A stretch of 64,000 nt of DNA from contig NZ_JACBZH010000001.1 of the NCBI RefSeq assembly GCF_013407855.1, positions 682,001-746,000 on the forward strand. Reading direction: 5' to 3'. The position numbers were made by a program, and so were the translations under genes. The stretch comes from Actinopolymorpha rutila. GTDB taxonomy: Bacteria; Actinomycetota; Actinomycetes; Propionibacteriales; Actinopolymorphaceae. The notes beneath the pieces are model-generated. The model saw only the letters and a program-made list of their open reading frames with translations. It did no database searches and was not told the DNA's origin. Of the stretch, positions 42,358 through 50,884 are shown in pieces (position 1 is the first letter of the stretch; every line of letters starts with the position of its first letter).

Positions 42358-42873
42358 ATGATCCTCCCGAAGGTTCGGGACCCTCGCTTCGTGACGATCC
42401 GCCGCGGTGGAACCCTCACCGACCCCGATCACCAGCTGCTCGCTCTCTGGGCGGCATCGTGCGCGGAGCACGTCCTGGCTCTCTTCGAGTCGGTACGGCC
42501 CGAGGACCCGCGACCGCGCCAGGCGATCGAGCATGCGCGCGCCTGGGTGCGTGGTGAGGTGACGATGATGCAGGCCCGGGCTGCGGGCGGCCACGCGATG
42601 GGCGCGGCCAGGGACCTGCGTGGGGCGGCGCGGCATGCCGCGTACGCCGCGGGCCAGGCAGGGGTCGTCGCACACGTCGCGGCGCACGAGCTCGGCGCGG
42701 CCGCCTACGCGATCAAGGCCGTACGGGCCGCCGCGCCGGAAGACCAGGCCGAGGCCGCGGGGCGGCGTGAGTGCCGGTGGCAACGTGACCAGCTTCCGGA
42801 GGCGATTCGCGAGCTCGTCCTCGACGACCAGCGGTTGCGGAACGACATCTGCTGGTCGGTGTTCGACTGCTGA
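42358..42873 (+). CDS. Putative immunity protein (Imm-5-like)
   Basis: A 171-residue Ala-rich helical protein. RGGTLTDPDHQLLALWAASC, AEHVLALFESVRPEDPRPRQ and AIEHARAWVRGEVTMMQARA match the pattern of proteins annotated as putative immunity proteins linked to polymorphic toxins. ATG at 42358 has AGGAGGAG in front, so it is well expressed. No toxin gene is next to it. The neighbours are regulators on the other strand. The immunity function is by family name only; an orphan antitoxin or chaperone-like role is possible. Confidence 0.7.
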   Translation: MILPKVRDPRFVTIRRGGTLTDPDHQLLALWAASCAEHVLALFESVRPEDPRPRQAIEHARAWVRGEVTMMQARAAGGHAMGAARDLRGAARHAAYAAGQAGVVAHVAAHELGAAAYAIKAVRAAAPEDQAEAAGRRECRWQRDQLPEAIRELVLDDQRLRNDICWSVFDC

Positions 42874-42891
42874 CCTCGCCCGCGACGGTTG

Positions 42892-44136
42892 TCAGAGCTC
42901 GTCAAGCCGCGCTTGCAGGTAGTCCCGCTCGGTGTCGGTGGCGGCGAGTTCGAGCGCCTCGCGATAGGCCTCGGCGGCACCTTCGGAGTCGCCCGTACGG
43001 CGCAGCAGGTCGGCGCGGGTCGCGGGCAGCAGGTGGTAGCCGGTGAGGTCCCCGGAGGCGGCCAGCTCGTCGACCAGCGCGAGCCCCGCGGCCGGCCCGT
43101 CGGCCATCGCGACGGCCACGGCACGGTTGAGCCGGACGACCGGCGACGGTGTGTGGCCGAGTAGCTCGTCGTAGAGTGCCGCGATCCGTGCCCAGTCGGT
43201 CGTCTGGACACTTTCCGCGACGGCATGGCAGGCCGCGATCGCCGCCTGCAGCTGGTACGGCCCGGGCGTGGCCGGCAGCAGCCGTACGCCCTCGTCGATC
43301 CTGGCGTGGTCCCAGCGCGTACGGTCCTGTCGGTCCAGCGTCACCAGCTCGCCGTCGGCGCCGACTCTCGTGGCGCGCCGGGCGTCGTGCAGCAGCATCA
43401 GCGCGAGCAGGCTCCGCGCCTCCGGATCGGGCAGCAGCCGCACCAGCAGCCGGGCCAGCCGGATCGCCTCGGCGCTGAGGTTCACCCGGATCAGGTCGGC
43501 GCCGGCCGTCGCGGCGTACCCCTCGTTGAACAGCAGGTAGAGGACGCCGAGCACCGCCGAGAGCCGCTCCGGCAGCAGCTGAGGGGGCGGTACGCGGTAC
43601 GGGATGCCGGCCTCGCGGATCTTCTTCTTGGCGCGGGTCAGCCGCTGGTACATCGTCGGCTCGGGGACCAGGAACGCGCGTGCGATCTCCGCCGTGGTGA
43701 GCCCGGCCAGGGTGCGCAGGGTGAGTGCGATGCGCCCCTCGAACGGCAGCGCGGGATGGCAGCAGGTGAAGATCAGCCGAAGCCGGTCGTCGTGCACCTC
43801 GTCCGGCTCGGCCGACCTGGCCTGCTCGTCGCCGTCGTGCGCCAGCAGCGCGAGCTCACGCAACTTGGCGTTGCCGGTCGCCTCCCGCCGGATCCGGTCG
43901 ATCGCCTGGTTGCGCGCGGTGGTGGTGAGCCAGGCGCCGGGACTGTGCGGGACGCCGTCACGCCGCCAGCGTTCGAGCGCGGTGGCGAACGCGTCCGCCG
44001 CGCTGTCCTCGGCGAGGTCCCAGTCGCCGGTGACGCGGATCAGGGTGGCGACGACCTGTCCCCACTCGCTGGTGAACGCCGAGGCGACCGCGGCCTCGAC
44101 GTCCCCGTTCGGCTCCCTGCTCGAATCCCGGGTCAT
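42892..44136 (-). CDS. ECF42-type RNA polymerase sigma factor
   Basis: A 414-residue extracytoplasmic-function sigma factor of the long ECF42 kind. Region 2 is in ATLIRVTGDWDLAEDSAADA and AWLTTTARNQAIDRIRREAT, region 4 in RIALTLRTLAGLTTAEIARA and VPEPTMYQRLTRAKKKIREA. The extra C-terminal half has helical tetratricopeptide-like repeats (LLPATPGPYQLQAAIAACHA, RTGDSEGAAEAYREALELAA). Its ATG at 44136 shares ATGA with the stop of the DGPF protein gene upstream, the usual ECF42 arrangement. ECF42 regulators have no classical anti-sigma; the C-terminal domain is thought to control them. Confidence 0.93.
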   Translation of the reverse strand: MTRDSSREPNGDVEAAVASAFTSEWGQVVATLIRVTGDWDLAEDSAADAFATALERWRRDGVPHSPGAWLTTTARNQAIDRIRREATGNAKLRELALLAHDGDEQARSAEPDEVHDDRLRLIFTCCHPALPFEGRIALTLRTLAGLTTAEIARAFLVPEPTMYQRLTRAKKKIREAGIPYRVPPPQLLPERLSAVLGVLYLLFNEGYAATAGADLIRVNLSAEAIRLARLLVRLLPDPEARSLLALMLLHDARRATRVGADGELVTLDRQDRTRWDHARIDEGVRLLPATPGPYQLQAAIAACHAVAESVQTTDWARIAALYDELLGHTPSPVVRLNRAVAVAMADGPAAGLALVDELAASGDLTGYHLLPATRADLLRRTGDSEGAAEAYREALELAATDTERDYLQARLDEL

Positions 44137-44465
44137 TCCCAGACCGGCCGGACCTCGACCGTGCCGAACGCCGCGAACGGGTGCCCTGCCGCGATCTCGA
44201 TCGCCTCGTCCAGGTGTGCGCACTCGATCACGAGGAACCCGCCGATGAGGTCCTTGGTCTCCGCGTACGGACCGTCGGAGACCAAAGTCTCGCCGTCACG
44301 GACGCGCACCTTCGTGGTGGCGGTCGGTCGCAGCCGGGCGCCTCCCTTGAAGACGCCGCGGGCGACGAGATCGTCCATCCAGGCCTTGTGGTCCGGCCAG
44401 GCGTCGATCTCATCCGGCGGCTCCGAGTGCTCCTCGCCGTGCCAGATCATCAACGCGTACTTCAC
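44133..44465 (-). CDS. YCII-related DGPF-domain protein
   Basis: A 110-residue ferredoxin-like alpha+beta protein of the YCII/DGPF family. The signature is VRDGETLVSDGPYAETKDLI, here DGPY, followed by GGFLVIECAHLDEAIEIAAG. It begins KYALMIWHGEEHSEPPDEID. I use the GTG at 44465 with GGAGGAGG upstream; a TTG two codons earlier is possible. It is translationally coupled to the ECF42 sigma factor gene by a 4-bp overlap. Its own biochemical role is unknown; ECF42 proteins are known to activate such DGPF genes. Confidence 0.92.
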   Translation of the reverse strand: MKYALMIWHGEEHSEPPDEIDAWPDHKAWMDDLVARGVFKGGARLRPTATTKVRVRDGETLVSDGPYAETKDLIGGFLVIECAHLDEAIEIAAGHPFAAFGTVEVRPVWE

Positions 44466-44585
44466 GGGCAACCACCTCCTCCGAGCCCGACTCTAGGACC
44501 CGGCCCGGAAATTGTTGCGATGCCATGTCGAATCGCGGCAGGTCCCGTTCGTCGGTGGGTAGGTCCACAGCCGAAGGAGGAGATC

Positions 44586-45386
44586 ATGACCACTGCACCG
44601 AAGGAAGGCGCCGTGCCGCGGGTCGTCGACCGGGCCACGTTCCAGGCCGAACGGGACGAACTGCTGGTCCGGGAGAAGGCACACACGCACGAGGGTGACG
44701 CGCTCGCGGCGGCCCGGCGGCGGCTGCCGATGGTGGAGGTCGACCCGACGATCACGGTGGTCGGGGAGGTCGGCCCGGTCAGTCTGCTCGAGGTGTTCGA
44801 GGGGCGCGAGCAACTCGTCGCGTACTTCCACATGTGGCACGACGGCCACTCCGCCTCCGGGCAGTGCGAGGGCTGCACGTTCTTCAACGGCCAGGTCCGT
44901 GAGCTGGCGTACCTGCACTCCCGCGACGTCACCTACGCCACGCTCTGCCAGGGTCCGTACGACGTGAGCGTGCGTTACCGGGACTTCATGGGCTGGGACG
45001 TGCCGTGGTACTCCGCTCGCGACTCGGCCGACGCCCTGCTCGGCGACCGGCCACGCTCGCCCGCGCCGCTGGTCTGCTATCTGCGCCGAGACGGCCGGGT
45101 CTTCGAGACCTACTGGACGACCGGTCGTGGCCTGGAGGCGATGGACAACACGTACGGCCTGCTGGACCTGACGGTCTACGGCCGGCGGGAGGGCTGGCAG
45201 GACACGCCGCCCGGCTGGCCGGACGCGCGCTGGGCGAAGGGCGCCGACCCCTTCCGTACCGACGGACGCCCCATCGCGCAGTGGCCGCGCGTGCGGGCCG
45301 GCCGCTCCGACGACCTCGGCTTCGAAGGCGGAGTCGAGGCCGACGGCCGAGACGGCGCGGCGGCCGGATGCTCCGGCTGCCACTGA
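44586..45386 (+). CDS. DUF899 thioredoxin-like protein, first of a pair
   Basis: A 266-residue DUF899 protein. HTHEGDALAAARRRLPMVEV and VSLLEVFEGREQLVAYFHMW introduce a thioredoxin-like fold with a CxxC in SASGQCEGCTFFNGQV. The rest includes YATLCQGPYDVSVRYRDFMG and VFETYWTTGRGLEAMDNTYG. A second Cys pair, GCSGCH, ends the protein. ATG at 44586 follows AAGGAGGAG. It is followed 50 bp later by a paralogue on the same strand and is divergent from the DGPF/ECF42 operon, which makes it a candidate target of that sigma factor. Function is unproven. Confidence 0.88.
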   Translation: MTTAPKEGAVPRVVDRATFQAERDELLVREKAHTHEGDALAAARRRLPMVEVDPTITVVGEVGPVSLLEVFEGREQLVAYFHMWHDGHSASGQCEGCTFFNGQVRELAYLHSRDVTYATLCQGPYDVSVRYRDFMGWDVPWYSARDSADALLGDRPRSPAPLVCYLRRDGRVFETYWTTGRGLEAMDNTYGLLDLTVYGRREGWQDTPPGWPDARWAKGADPFRTDGRPIAQWPRVRAGRSDDLGFEGGVEADGRDGAAAGCSGCH

Positions 45387-45436
45387 TCCGTCCGCGCAGC
45401 TTCGCCGTGTCGAACGAGAGATCTGGGAGGCATCGA

Positions 45437-46231
45437 GTGACGACGGGAAATCTGCCCGAGATGGGAAACCTGCCTGAGGTGGTGTCGCGCGAGGAGTGGC
45501 TCGCCGCCCGCAGGGCCCTGCTGGAGAAGGAGAAGGAGGTCACCCGAGCCCGTGACCGGCTCAACGCCGACCGACGCCGACTGCCGATGGTGCGCATCGA
45601 CAAGCCCTACACGTTCGAGGGTCCGGACGGGACGGTGAGCCTGCCCGATCTGTTCGAGGGCAGGCCGCAGCTCGTCGTTCACCACTTCATGTTCGGCCCG
45701 GACTGGGATGTGGCCTGCTCGAGTTGTTCCTCCGCCGCCGACGGCATCGGCCGGTTGCGGCAGTTGCACGTACGCAACACCTCGCTCGTCGCGGTGTCCC
45801 GCGCGCCGTACCCCAAGCTCGCGGCGTTCCGTGAACGCATGGGCTGGACGTTCCCGTGGTTCTCCTCGTACGGCAGCGACTTCAACTACGACTTCCACGC
45901 CACCCTCGACGACCGGGTCACGCCGGTGCTGCTGCACTTTCGCACCGAGGACGAACTCGCCCAGGCCGGGACGCCGTGGACCGGCGGGCCGTGGACGGAG
46001 GACATGCGCGGTGCGGAGTTGCCGGGCATCAGCGCTTTCCTGCGGGTCGGCGACGAGGTCTTCCACACGTACTCCACTTACGGCCGCGGCATCGAGGAGT
46101 TCCACAACGGTTACCCCTACCTCGACCTCACCGCGCTCGGCCGCCAGGAGGCGTGGGAGGAACCGCAGGGCCGCGCGACCCCGCTCGGTCTGCACGTGGG
46201 AGGTCCCAACATGCGCCTGCCCGACGAGTAG
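45437..46231 (+). CDS. DUF899 thioredoxin-like protein, second of a pair
   Basis: A 264-residue paralogue of the previous gene. EVVSREEWLAARRALLEKEK, LNADRRRLPMVRIDKPYTFE and VSLPDLFEGRPQLVVHHFMF parallel the first copy. The CxxC is SSC in VACSSCSSAADGI. The end carries YSTYGRGIEEFHNGYPYLDL. The GTG at 45437 has GGGAGG upstream. The two proteins are similar in length and layout but differ in the spacing of cysteines, so they may have different redox partners. They form a two-gene operon by spacing. Confidence 0.88.
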   Translation: MTTGNLPEMGNLPEVVSREEWLAARRALLEKEKEVTRARDRLNADRRRLPMVRIDKPYTFEGPDGTVSLPDLFEGRPQLVVHHFMFGPDWDVACSSCSSAADGIGRLRQLHVRNTSLVAVSRAPYPKLAAFRERMGWTFPWFSSYGSDFNYDFHATLDDRVTPVLLHFRTEDELAQAGTPWTGGPWTEDMRGAELPGISAFLRVGDEVFHTYSTYGRGIEEFHNGYPYLDLTALGRQEAWEEPQGRATPLGLHVGGPNMRLPDE

Positions 46232-46303
46232 GACATCTGAGCTTCCATGAGGGTCGGTTCGACGTCGGCGCGACGCCGGCCCGATGTCTGCGCGGCGCTC
46301 TGT

Positions 46304-47404
46304 TCAGCGGCGCGGCGGAGGTCCGGCCAGCCGGTAGGTCGCCAGCACCGCCTTGTGGTCGCTCGGCCAGTGCTCGGGAATCGGCAGGAAGTTGTCGCCG
46401 GTGTCCTCGACGACCCGTTCGCTGCGCACGATCGACGAACGCGGCCCGACGATGCCCGCGCTCAGCAGCTCCACCCCGGGTGCGGACCGGTGGAAGACGA
46501 AGTCGATCCGGTCGCGTTCGTCGGCCTCGGGCGCCCAGGTCAGGTCGGACACTGCCTTGTCGGGGTTGTCGGACGGCCAGGTGAACCCGGGATGCGTGAC
46601 CGGGTTGGGGTAGGTGGTGCGGTAGGCGTCGACGTACCCCGCGTCCCGGAGAAGGGCGGTCGTCTGCCACGGAATCGTGAGCCCCTGGTGGTCGAACATC
46701 GACCCGGTCGCCGCGGTCCAGTCGTAGACCGACGGCTCGTTGAAGTCGCCGCCGAGGAACACCGCTCGCCGCTTGGCGCGCTCCCCGGCCGCGTCCGCGA
46801 CGATGCCGCCGATGACGTCGGGCCGGCCGGAGTCGGCGTTGACCTCGAGGACCTTGTCCACGTCGAGTACGGGCCCGTCCGGCAGCTTGTTCCAGTCGTA
46901 CTTGGCGAACTCGCTCGGCTCGTCCACGCCGCCGCCGTAGCCGCGGGGGAGGTAGGTCGCGTAGTTGCGGTAGTAGAGATGCGCGGCGTACGTCGCGACC
47001 TCCCGGCCGTGGACGTCGAGGACGGCCTTCTTGGCGTACGGGAGATCGGCCTCATCGATGATCGGGAACGCCGAGACGATGCCGGCGTCGTCAGAAGAAG
47101 CCGCGTAGTAGGGCTTCTCCGGGGTCGAGAGCGCCTCCGCGATCGCCTTCGTCGCCGCGCCCGCCTCCGACAGCAGGATCACGTTGGGGTTGGCCATCCG
47201 GATCGTCTCGACCACGTGGTCGAGGCCGTCGGGGACGGCGGTGCCCTCCAACCAGATGTTGAACGTCAGGATCCGAAGCGTGGCAGGTGCGCCGGCGGAC
47301 CTGCCCGGCTGGGCGAGTGCCGCGGACGCGACGACGGCGGTGGGCAACGTGGCGACGGCCATGAGCACAGCCAGCCGACGAGAGAGGCGTACGAACCAAC
47401 GCAA
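46304..47404 (-). CDS. Secreted endonuclease/exonuclease/phosphatase-family protein
   Basis: A 366-residue exported EEP-fold phosphodiesterase. The signal peptide is RRLAVLMAVATLPTAVVASA, cut near AALAQPG. Catalytic motifs occur in order: LRILTFNIWLEG (Asn), VILLSEAGAATKA (Glu), RAVFLGGDFNEPSVYDW (Asp-x-Asn), DRIDFVFHRSAPG and EHWPSDHKAVLATYRL (Asp-His). The TTG at 47404 has GGGGAG in front and fits the signal peptide. Such secreted members hydrolyse nucleic acid, sphingomyelin or phosphoinositide; this one is unassigned. It is convergent with the DUF899 pair. Confidence 0.86.
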   Translation of the reverse strand: MRWFVRLSRRLAVLMAVATLPTAVVASAALAQPGRSAGAPATLRILTFNIWLEGTAVPDGLDHVVETIRMANPNVILLSEAGAATKAIAEALSTPEKPYYAASSDDAGIVSAFPIIDEADLPYAKKAVLDVHGREVATYAAHLYYRNYATYLPRGYGGGVDEPSEFAKYDWNKLPDGPVLDVDKVLEVNADSGRPDVIGGIVADAAGERAKRRAVFLGGDFNEPSVYDWTAATGSMFDHQGLTIPWQTTALLRDAGYVDAYRTTYPNPVTHPGFTWPSDNPDKAVSDLTWAPEADERDRIDFVFHRSAPGVELLSAGIVGPRSSIVRSERVVEDTGDNFLPIPEHWPSDHKAVLATYRLAGPPPRR

Positions 47405-47660
47405 CGGAATCTCCCCAGGGTCCGGACGGGTAGCGACGCAGGCCGTCAGACTAGTGGGCGTTCAGCGTCTGCTGCTACCGACAGAGCATCGTTGTGTTCG
47501 AGTTCAGTCGATGGAAACGGCTCGTTGTTCTTCCGGCAGATCCGCTGTACAGAAAGCGAAGGCGTCCAACTACGGCGCCACCCAGCTCCCACGGAGACTG
47601 GCTCTCCCTCCACTGCCGCCGAGTTTCCACCTGACCGTGGCACACACCCGAGGAGGCAGG

Positions 47661-48167
47661 CTATTCGCCCGTGGCGCCGTCGATGCGTTCGCGGAGGAAG
47701 TCCGCGTGGCCGTTGTGGCGCGCGTACTCCTCGATCATGTGCAGGTAGATCCACCGCAGCGTGTAGTCCTCGCCGGGGCTGGCTTCGTCGAGACTGCGCC
47801 CGGCCACGGCCGCACGCGACCGGGCGACACTCGCTTGATAGCTGGCCAGGTCGTCGGCAGCACGAGTGATGTCGACCTCGTCGCAGCCTTCCGTCGAGCC
47901 CGGTACGTAGTCCCAGAAGTACAGGTGGTCCGGCTGACCGTCGTAGGAGTGGAACCAGGCCTCGACTCCGGACAGGTGCCGGACAAGGCCGAGCAACGAG
48001 AGAGTCGATGGCGGCACCGACCGCAGCGCCAGTTGTTCCGGCGTCAGCCCGCCGCATTTCAGCAGCAACGTCGTGCGCTGGTACTCAAGGCGGTCCTCGA
48101 GCGCGGCCCGCTCGTCGATCGGGTTGTTCGGCGGCTCGGGCCGTTCGGGCGTGGTCCAGGTCGACAT
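47661..48167 (-). CDS. DinB/DUF664-family protein
   Basis: A 168-residue four-helix DinB-like protein. LLGLVRHLSGVEAWFHSYDG and YLHMIEEYARHNGHADFLRE supply the histidines that bind a divalent metal in the family. DHLYFWDYVPGSTEGCDEVD lies between. The ATG at 48167 fits the normal start. It is similar in layout to the DinB-like genes at 36496 and 49374. A thiol-dependent transfer or detoxification role is inferred from the superfamily. It is downstream of an APH-like kinase gene on the same strand with 63 bp between. Confidence 0.82.
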   Translation of the reverse strand: MSTWTTPERPEPPNNPIDERAALEDRLEYQRTTLLLKCGGLTPEQLALRSVPPSTLSLLGLVRHLSGVEAWFHSYDGQPDHLYFWDYVPGSTEGCDEVDITRAADDLASYQASVARSRAAVAGRSLDEASPGEDYTLRWIYLHMIEEYARHNGHADFLRERIDGATGE

Positions 48168-48230
48168 TCCGGCGACCTTACCTACGCGCCAACCCCGTGA
48201 CCAGCCAAGACAAGGCGTCCTTCCGATCGC

Positions 48231-49313
48231 TCACAGCCGTACACCCGCGAATGCGGCACGCCAGCCGGGCAGGTCACGAGCGATGGGGAGAGTACGGCGG
48301 ACCTCACCGACCATGACGTTCACGAGGCTCCTCGCCGGCTCCTCGTCGAGCCAGGTCACGTGCCCGAATCCCCACAGCTGCTGGCGTGCGAGCGCAGCGG
48401 GGACAGCCGCACGTTCCTCAGGCGTCAGCGGCTCGTCGAGCCCGCTGTCGTAGTGGTCGACCAACCCACGCAGCAGAGGGATCCGCTCTGAGTCTGCCGG
48501 CAGGAGTGTCTGGTCCGCGAAGAAGAGGCTCAGCGCGAGGTCGTCGACCCGCGGCCGGTGGCCGAGGAAGTCGAGGTCGATGACGGCGGCCACCCGTCCC
48601 GTACGGAACAACACGTTGTTGTCCCAGAAATCGCCGTGCACCAGTTGGCGATGCGTCGGAGGGGCGGCCGCTTCCGCAGCCGCGACGATCTCGGCGAGCT
48701 CCTCGGCCTCGTCACACATGCGCGCGACGTCGGCGCTGATGTCGCCCCACGAACGGATGCGCGCGACCCCACGGGCTGTCATCGCATGAGCACCGGTGGC
48801 CTCGACCGCGTTGGCGAATCCCGGGCATCGCGTCACAGGCGCGGCGTCGACGCCGGCCAGGACGGAGTGGATCCGGCCGAGCGTCGGCATGCCGGCGTTC
48901 AGGCGGTTCCAGGTGTCCATGTCGGCGTCGTGTTCGACGTACTCCTCCATCTCCACCACCCGGCCGTAGAACGACGTCCAGGGCTGACCGTCTGCGGTGG
49001 GAAGGACACGTGGGTTGGGAACGCCCGCGTCACGCAACAGGCCGCGGATCCGCTGCAGGTCGGTCAGCCTGGTTGCGTCGACCCAGGGCAGATAGACGCG
49101 AACGACCACGGGGCGGCCGGCCCGCTCGGTGAGCAGGTTGAGATTCGAACTGCCACCGAGGTCACGAATGCTGAGGTCTCCGGGTGTGCAGGACGCGTCG
49201 ACGCCAGGAGGCTCGCCATCCAGCTCGTAGGTCGCCCAGACGGCACGCAGCAGCTCACCGGTTACCGTCGCCCGCTCCCCGCGTTCGACCTCGACGTCGG
49301 CAGCGCCGTCCAC
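48231..49313 (-). CDS. Aminoglycoside phosphotransferase-family kinase
   Basis: A 360-residue APH/choline-kinase-fold protein. IRDLGGSSNLNLLTERAGRP and VVVRVYLPWVDATRL form the nucleotide-binding part. The catalytic loop is HRQLVHGDFWDNNVLFRTGR and the metal motif VAAVIDLDFLGHRPRVDDLA. LALSLFFADQ resembles the C-terminal kinase helices. The GTG at 49313 is used; GGGGTGGG lies upstream. Many such proteins phosphorylate sugars, homoserine or methylthioribose, so resistance is not implied. It is one of several kinase or nucleotidyltransferase genes in the 48-52 kb stretch. Confidence 0.85.
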   Translation of the reverse strand: MDGAADVEVERGERATVTGELLRAVWATYELDGEPPGVDASCTPGDLSIRDLGGSSNLNLLTERAGRPVVVRVYLPWVDATRLTDLQRIRGLLRDAGVPNPRVLPTADGQPWTSFYGRVVEMEEYVEHDADMDTWNRLNAGMPTLGRIHSVLAGVDAAPVTRCPGFANAVEATGAHAMTARGVARIRSWGDISADVARMCDEAEELAEIVAAAEAAAPPTHRQLVHGDFWDNNVLFRTGRVAAVIDLDFLGHRPRVDDLALSLFFADQTLLPADSERIPLLRGLVDHYDSGLDEPLTPEERAAVPAALARQQLWGFGHVTWLDEEPARSLVNVMVGEVRRTLPIARDLPGWRAAFAGVRL

Positions 49314-49373
49314 GTGATCCCACCCCTCTGCTCGGCCCGTCGCGCCGAGGCTACGGTGACGCCCACCCTCTGA

Positions 49374-49913
49374 CTACCGCGGGCCGTTGCCCCGCAGACC
49401 GTCGACGGCTTCGCGGAGCACGTCGGCGTGGCCGGTGTGCATCAGGTTCTCCTCCAGTACGTCGAGAAGCATGCGCCGGCGGCTCACGATGTACGGCTTG
49501 CCCTCCCACTCGCCCCGGTGGACGCCCGCGTCGAGCCCATCGGCGCGACCCAACTCCCTCCACTCGGGCACCGTACGGCCGACGACGCCGTACCAGAGTG
49601 CGTACAGATCCTCGGGATCGTCGTCCACCGCGGAGTGCCAGTCCCAGTCCTCCTCCACCTTGGCCGTGTCCCACGGAAGCTCGGGTTCACGGCCCGCGGC
49701 GGCCGCCGTCCAGCATTCCTCGACCGACGCAAGGTGCTTGATCAGGCCGGCCAGGGTCATCGTCGAGGGTACGTGCTGTTGGCGAAGCTGCTCGGCGTCG
49801 AGCCCTCCGGTCTTCCAGGCGAACTGCTGGTGCACGCGTTGGAGTGCCCAGCACAGCGTGTCAACCTCGTTGCCCTGCTGCAGATCATCGAACGGCAGAT
49901 CTCTCCAGTCCAT
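49374..49913 (-). CDS. DinB/DUF664-family protein
   Basis: A 179-residue DinB-like protein. DWRDLPFDDLQQGNEVDTLC starts it, and MTLAGLIKHLASVEECWTAA and VLEENLMHTGHADVLREAVD carry the conserved histidines. PYIVSRRRMLLD is a usual bridge. The ATG at 49913 is the best start, though no strong ribosome binding site is seen; a longer frame upstream overlaps the next gene. It is directly downstream of a nucleotidyltransferase gene (59 bp). Function is inferred only from the superfamily: metal- and thiol-dependent. Confidence 0.78.
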   Translation of the reverse strand: MDWRDLPFDDLQQGNEVDTLCWALQRVHQQFAWKTGGLDAEQLRQQHVPSTMTLAGLIKHLASVEECWTAAAAGREPELPWDTAKVEEDWDWHSAVDDDPEDLYALWYGVVGRTVPEWRELGRADGLDAGVHRGEWEGKPYIVSRRRMLLDVLEENLMHTGHADVLREAVDGLRGNGPR

Positions 49914-49972
49914 GACGGGCACAATGGCACAAGCCTGCTTCTGCGCACCACCGGCAGAAAGCGGCCCCTGGA

Positions 49973-50788
49973 TCAGCTGAGCTCGACCGCGAGTTCGCGA
50001 GCCAGCCGGGAGCGTACGGCCCGGACGAGCGCGGTTGGCCATTCGACGTCGTACTGCTGACTGATCCTCGGCCCGAACCGGACCAGGACGTCCCAGCACG
50101 CACGGTTGAACTCGATGATCGAGGACTTCTCGGCGGCCAGCGCCGGCAGTCCGAGGATCGCGGATGTCGCAGCAGGGGACAGCGACTTGGTTTCGTTCAG
50201 CGCGCCCCGCATCGTTCGTCCGGTCTGCTCGTACCTCAACAATGTGACCAGATGCTCGCGGAGCAGCCCGCATCCGATGGAGGCGCCAACAAGGTCACCG
50301 CGATGGATGACGACAGGTAGCAGACCGAGAACCCGGATGAACTCGGACACGACGAACCAGACCTGTTCGGGGGCGACCTCGGTCTTCGGGGGCTCACCCT
50401 GGCTCACCGGGAGGTCCAGGCCGTCCTTGTCGAAGAGTGTCCGCAGACCGCGAAGCTTCGACCTACCGATCGCCTCAGCGGTGAACATGCTGAGGTCGAA
50501 GCGCGTCCAGTCGTCGGTGACGAAGTTGAGCAGGCGGAAGTTCTCGTCACCGCGGTTTCGCTGAAGAACCGGCTCGAACTCGGCGGCCAGTCGGGTCTCG
50601 ATGCGAGAAGCCGCCTCGTCCAGTGGTGCACCGACGATGACGGCCACCAGGTCGATGTCGCTGACGCGGTCCGCATCGCCTCGCGCGAGGCTCCCGGCGA
50701 GCCAGAGCGCACGCACCGAAGGCTCGGCCGAAAGGATCGTGGAAAGCTGCTCACACGTGTCGAACTGCCACAGGACCTCGTTCTTCAC
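49973..50788 (-). CDS. Nucleotidyltransferase-domain protein (MNT/ANT-like)
   Basis: A 271-residue nucleotidyltransferase of the polbeta fold. The GS(x)12D(x)D pattern is seen in LWLAGSLARGDADRVSDIDL, with the second acid in DLSMFT about 70 residues later. The remainder is helical and includes WFVVSEFIRVLGLLPVVIHR, resembling the C-terminal helical bundle of ANT proteins. The GTG at 50788 has AAGGAG at good spacing; a longer reading upstream is unlikely. It could adenylate an antibiotic, a protein or a tRNA. Its neighbours give no decisive clue. Confidence 0.82.
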   Translation of the reverse strand: MKNEVLWQFDTCEQLSTILSAEPSVRALWLAGSLARGDADRVSDIDLVAVIVGAPLDEAASRIETRLAAEFEPVLQRNRGDENFRLLNFVTDDWTRFDLSMFTAEAIGRSKLRGLRTLFDKDGLDLPVSQGEPPKTEVAPEQVWFVVSEFIRVLGLLPVVIHRGDLVGASIGCGLLREHLVTLLRYEQTGRTMRGALNETKSLSPAATSAILGLPALAAEKSSIIEFNRACWDVLVRFGPRISQQYDVEWPTALVRAVRSRLARELAVELS

Positions 50789-50884
50789 AAGGGTTCTCCT
50801 TCTCTCGTACGCAGCGTACAAGGAGCATTCCGAACCGGGATTGGCGATACCGTCACCAGGCAAGTACCCGAGGAGGCGAAGTCG

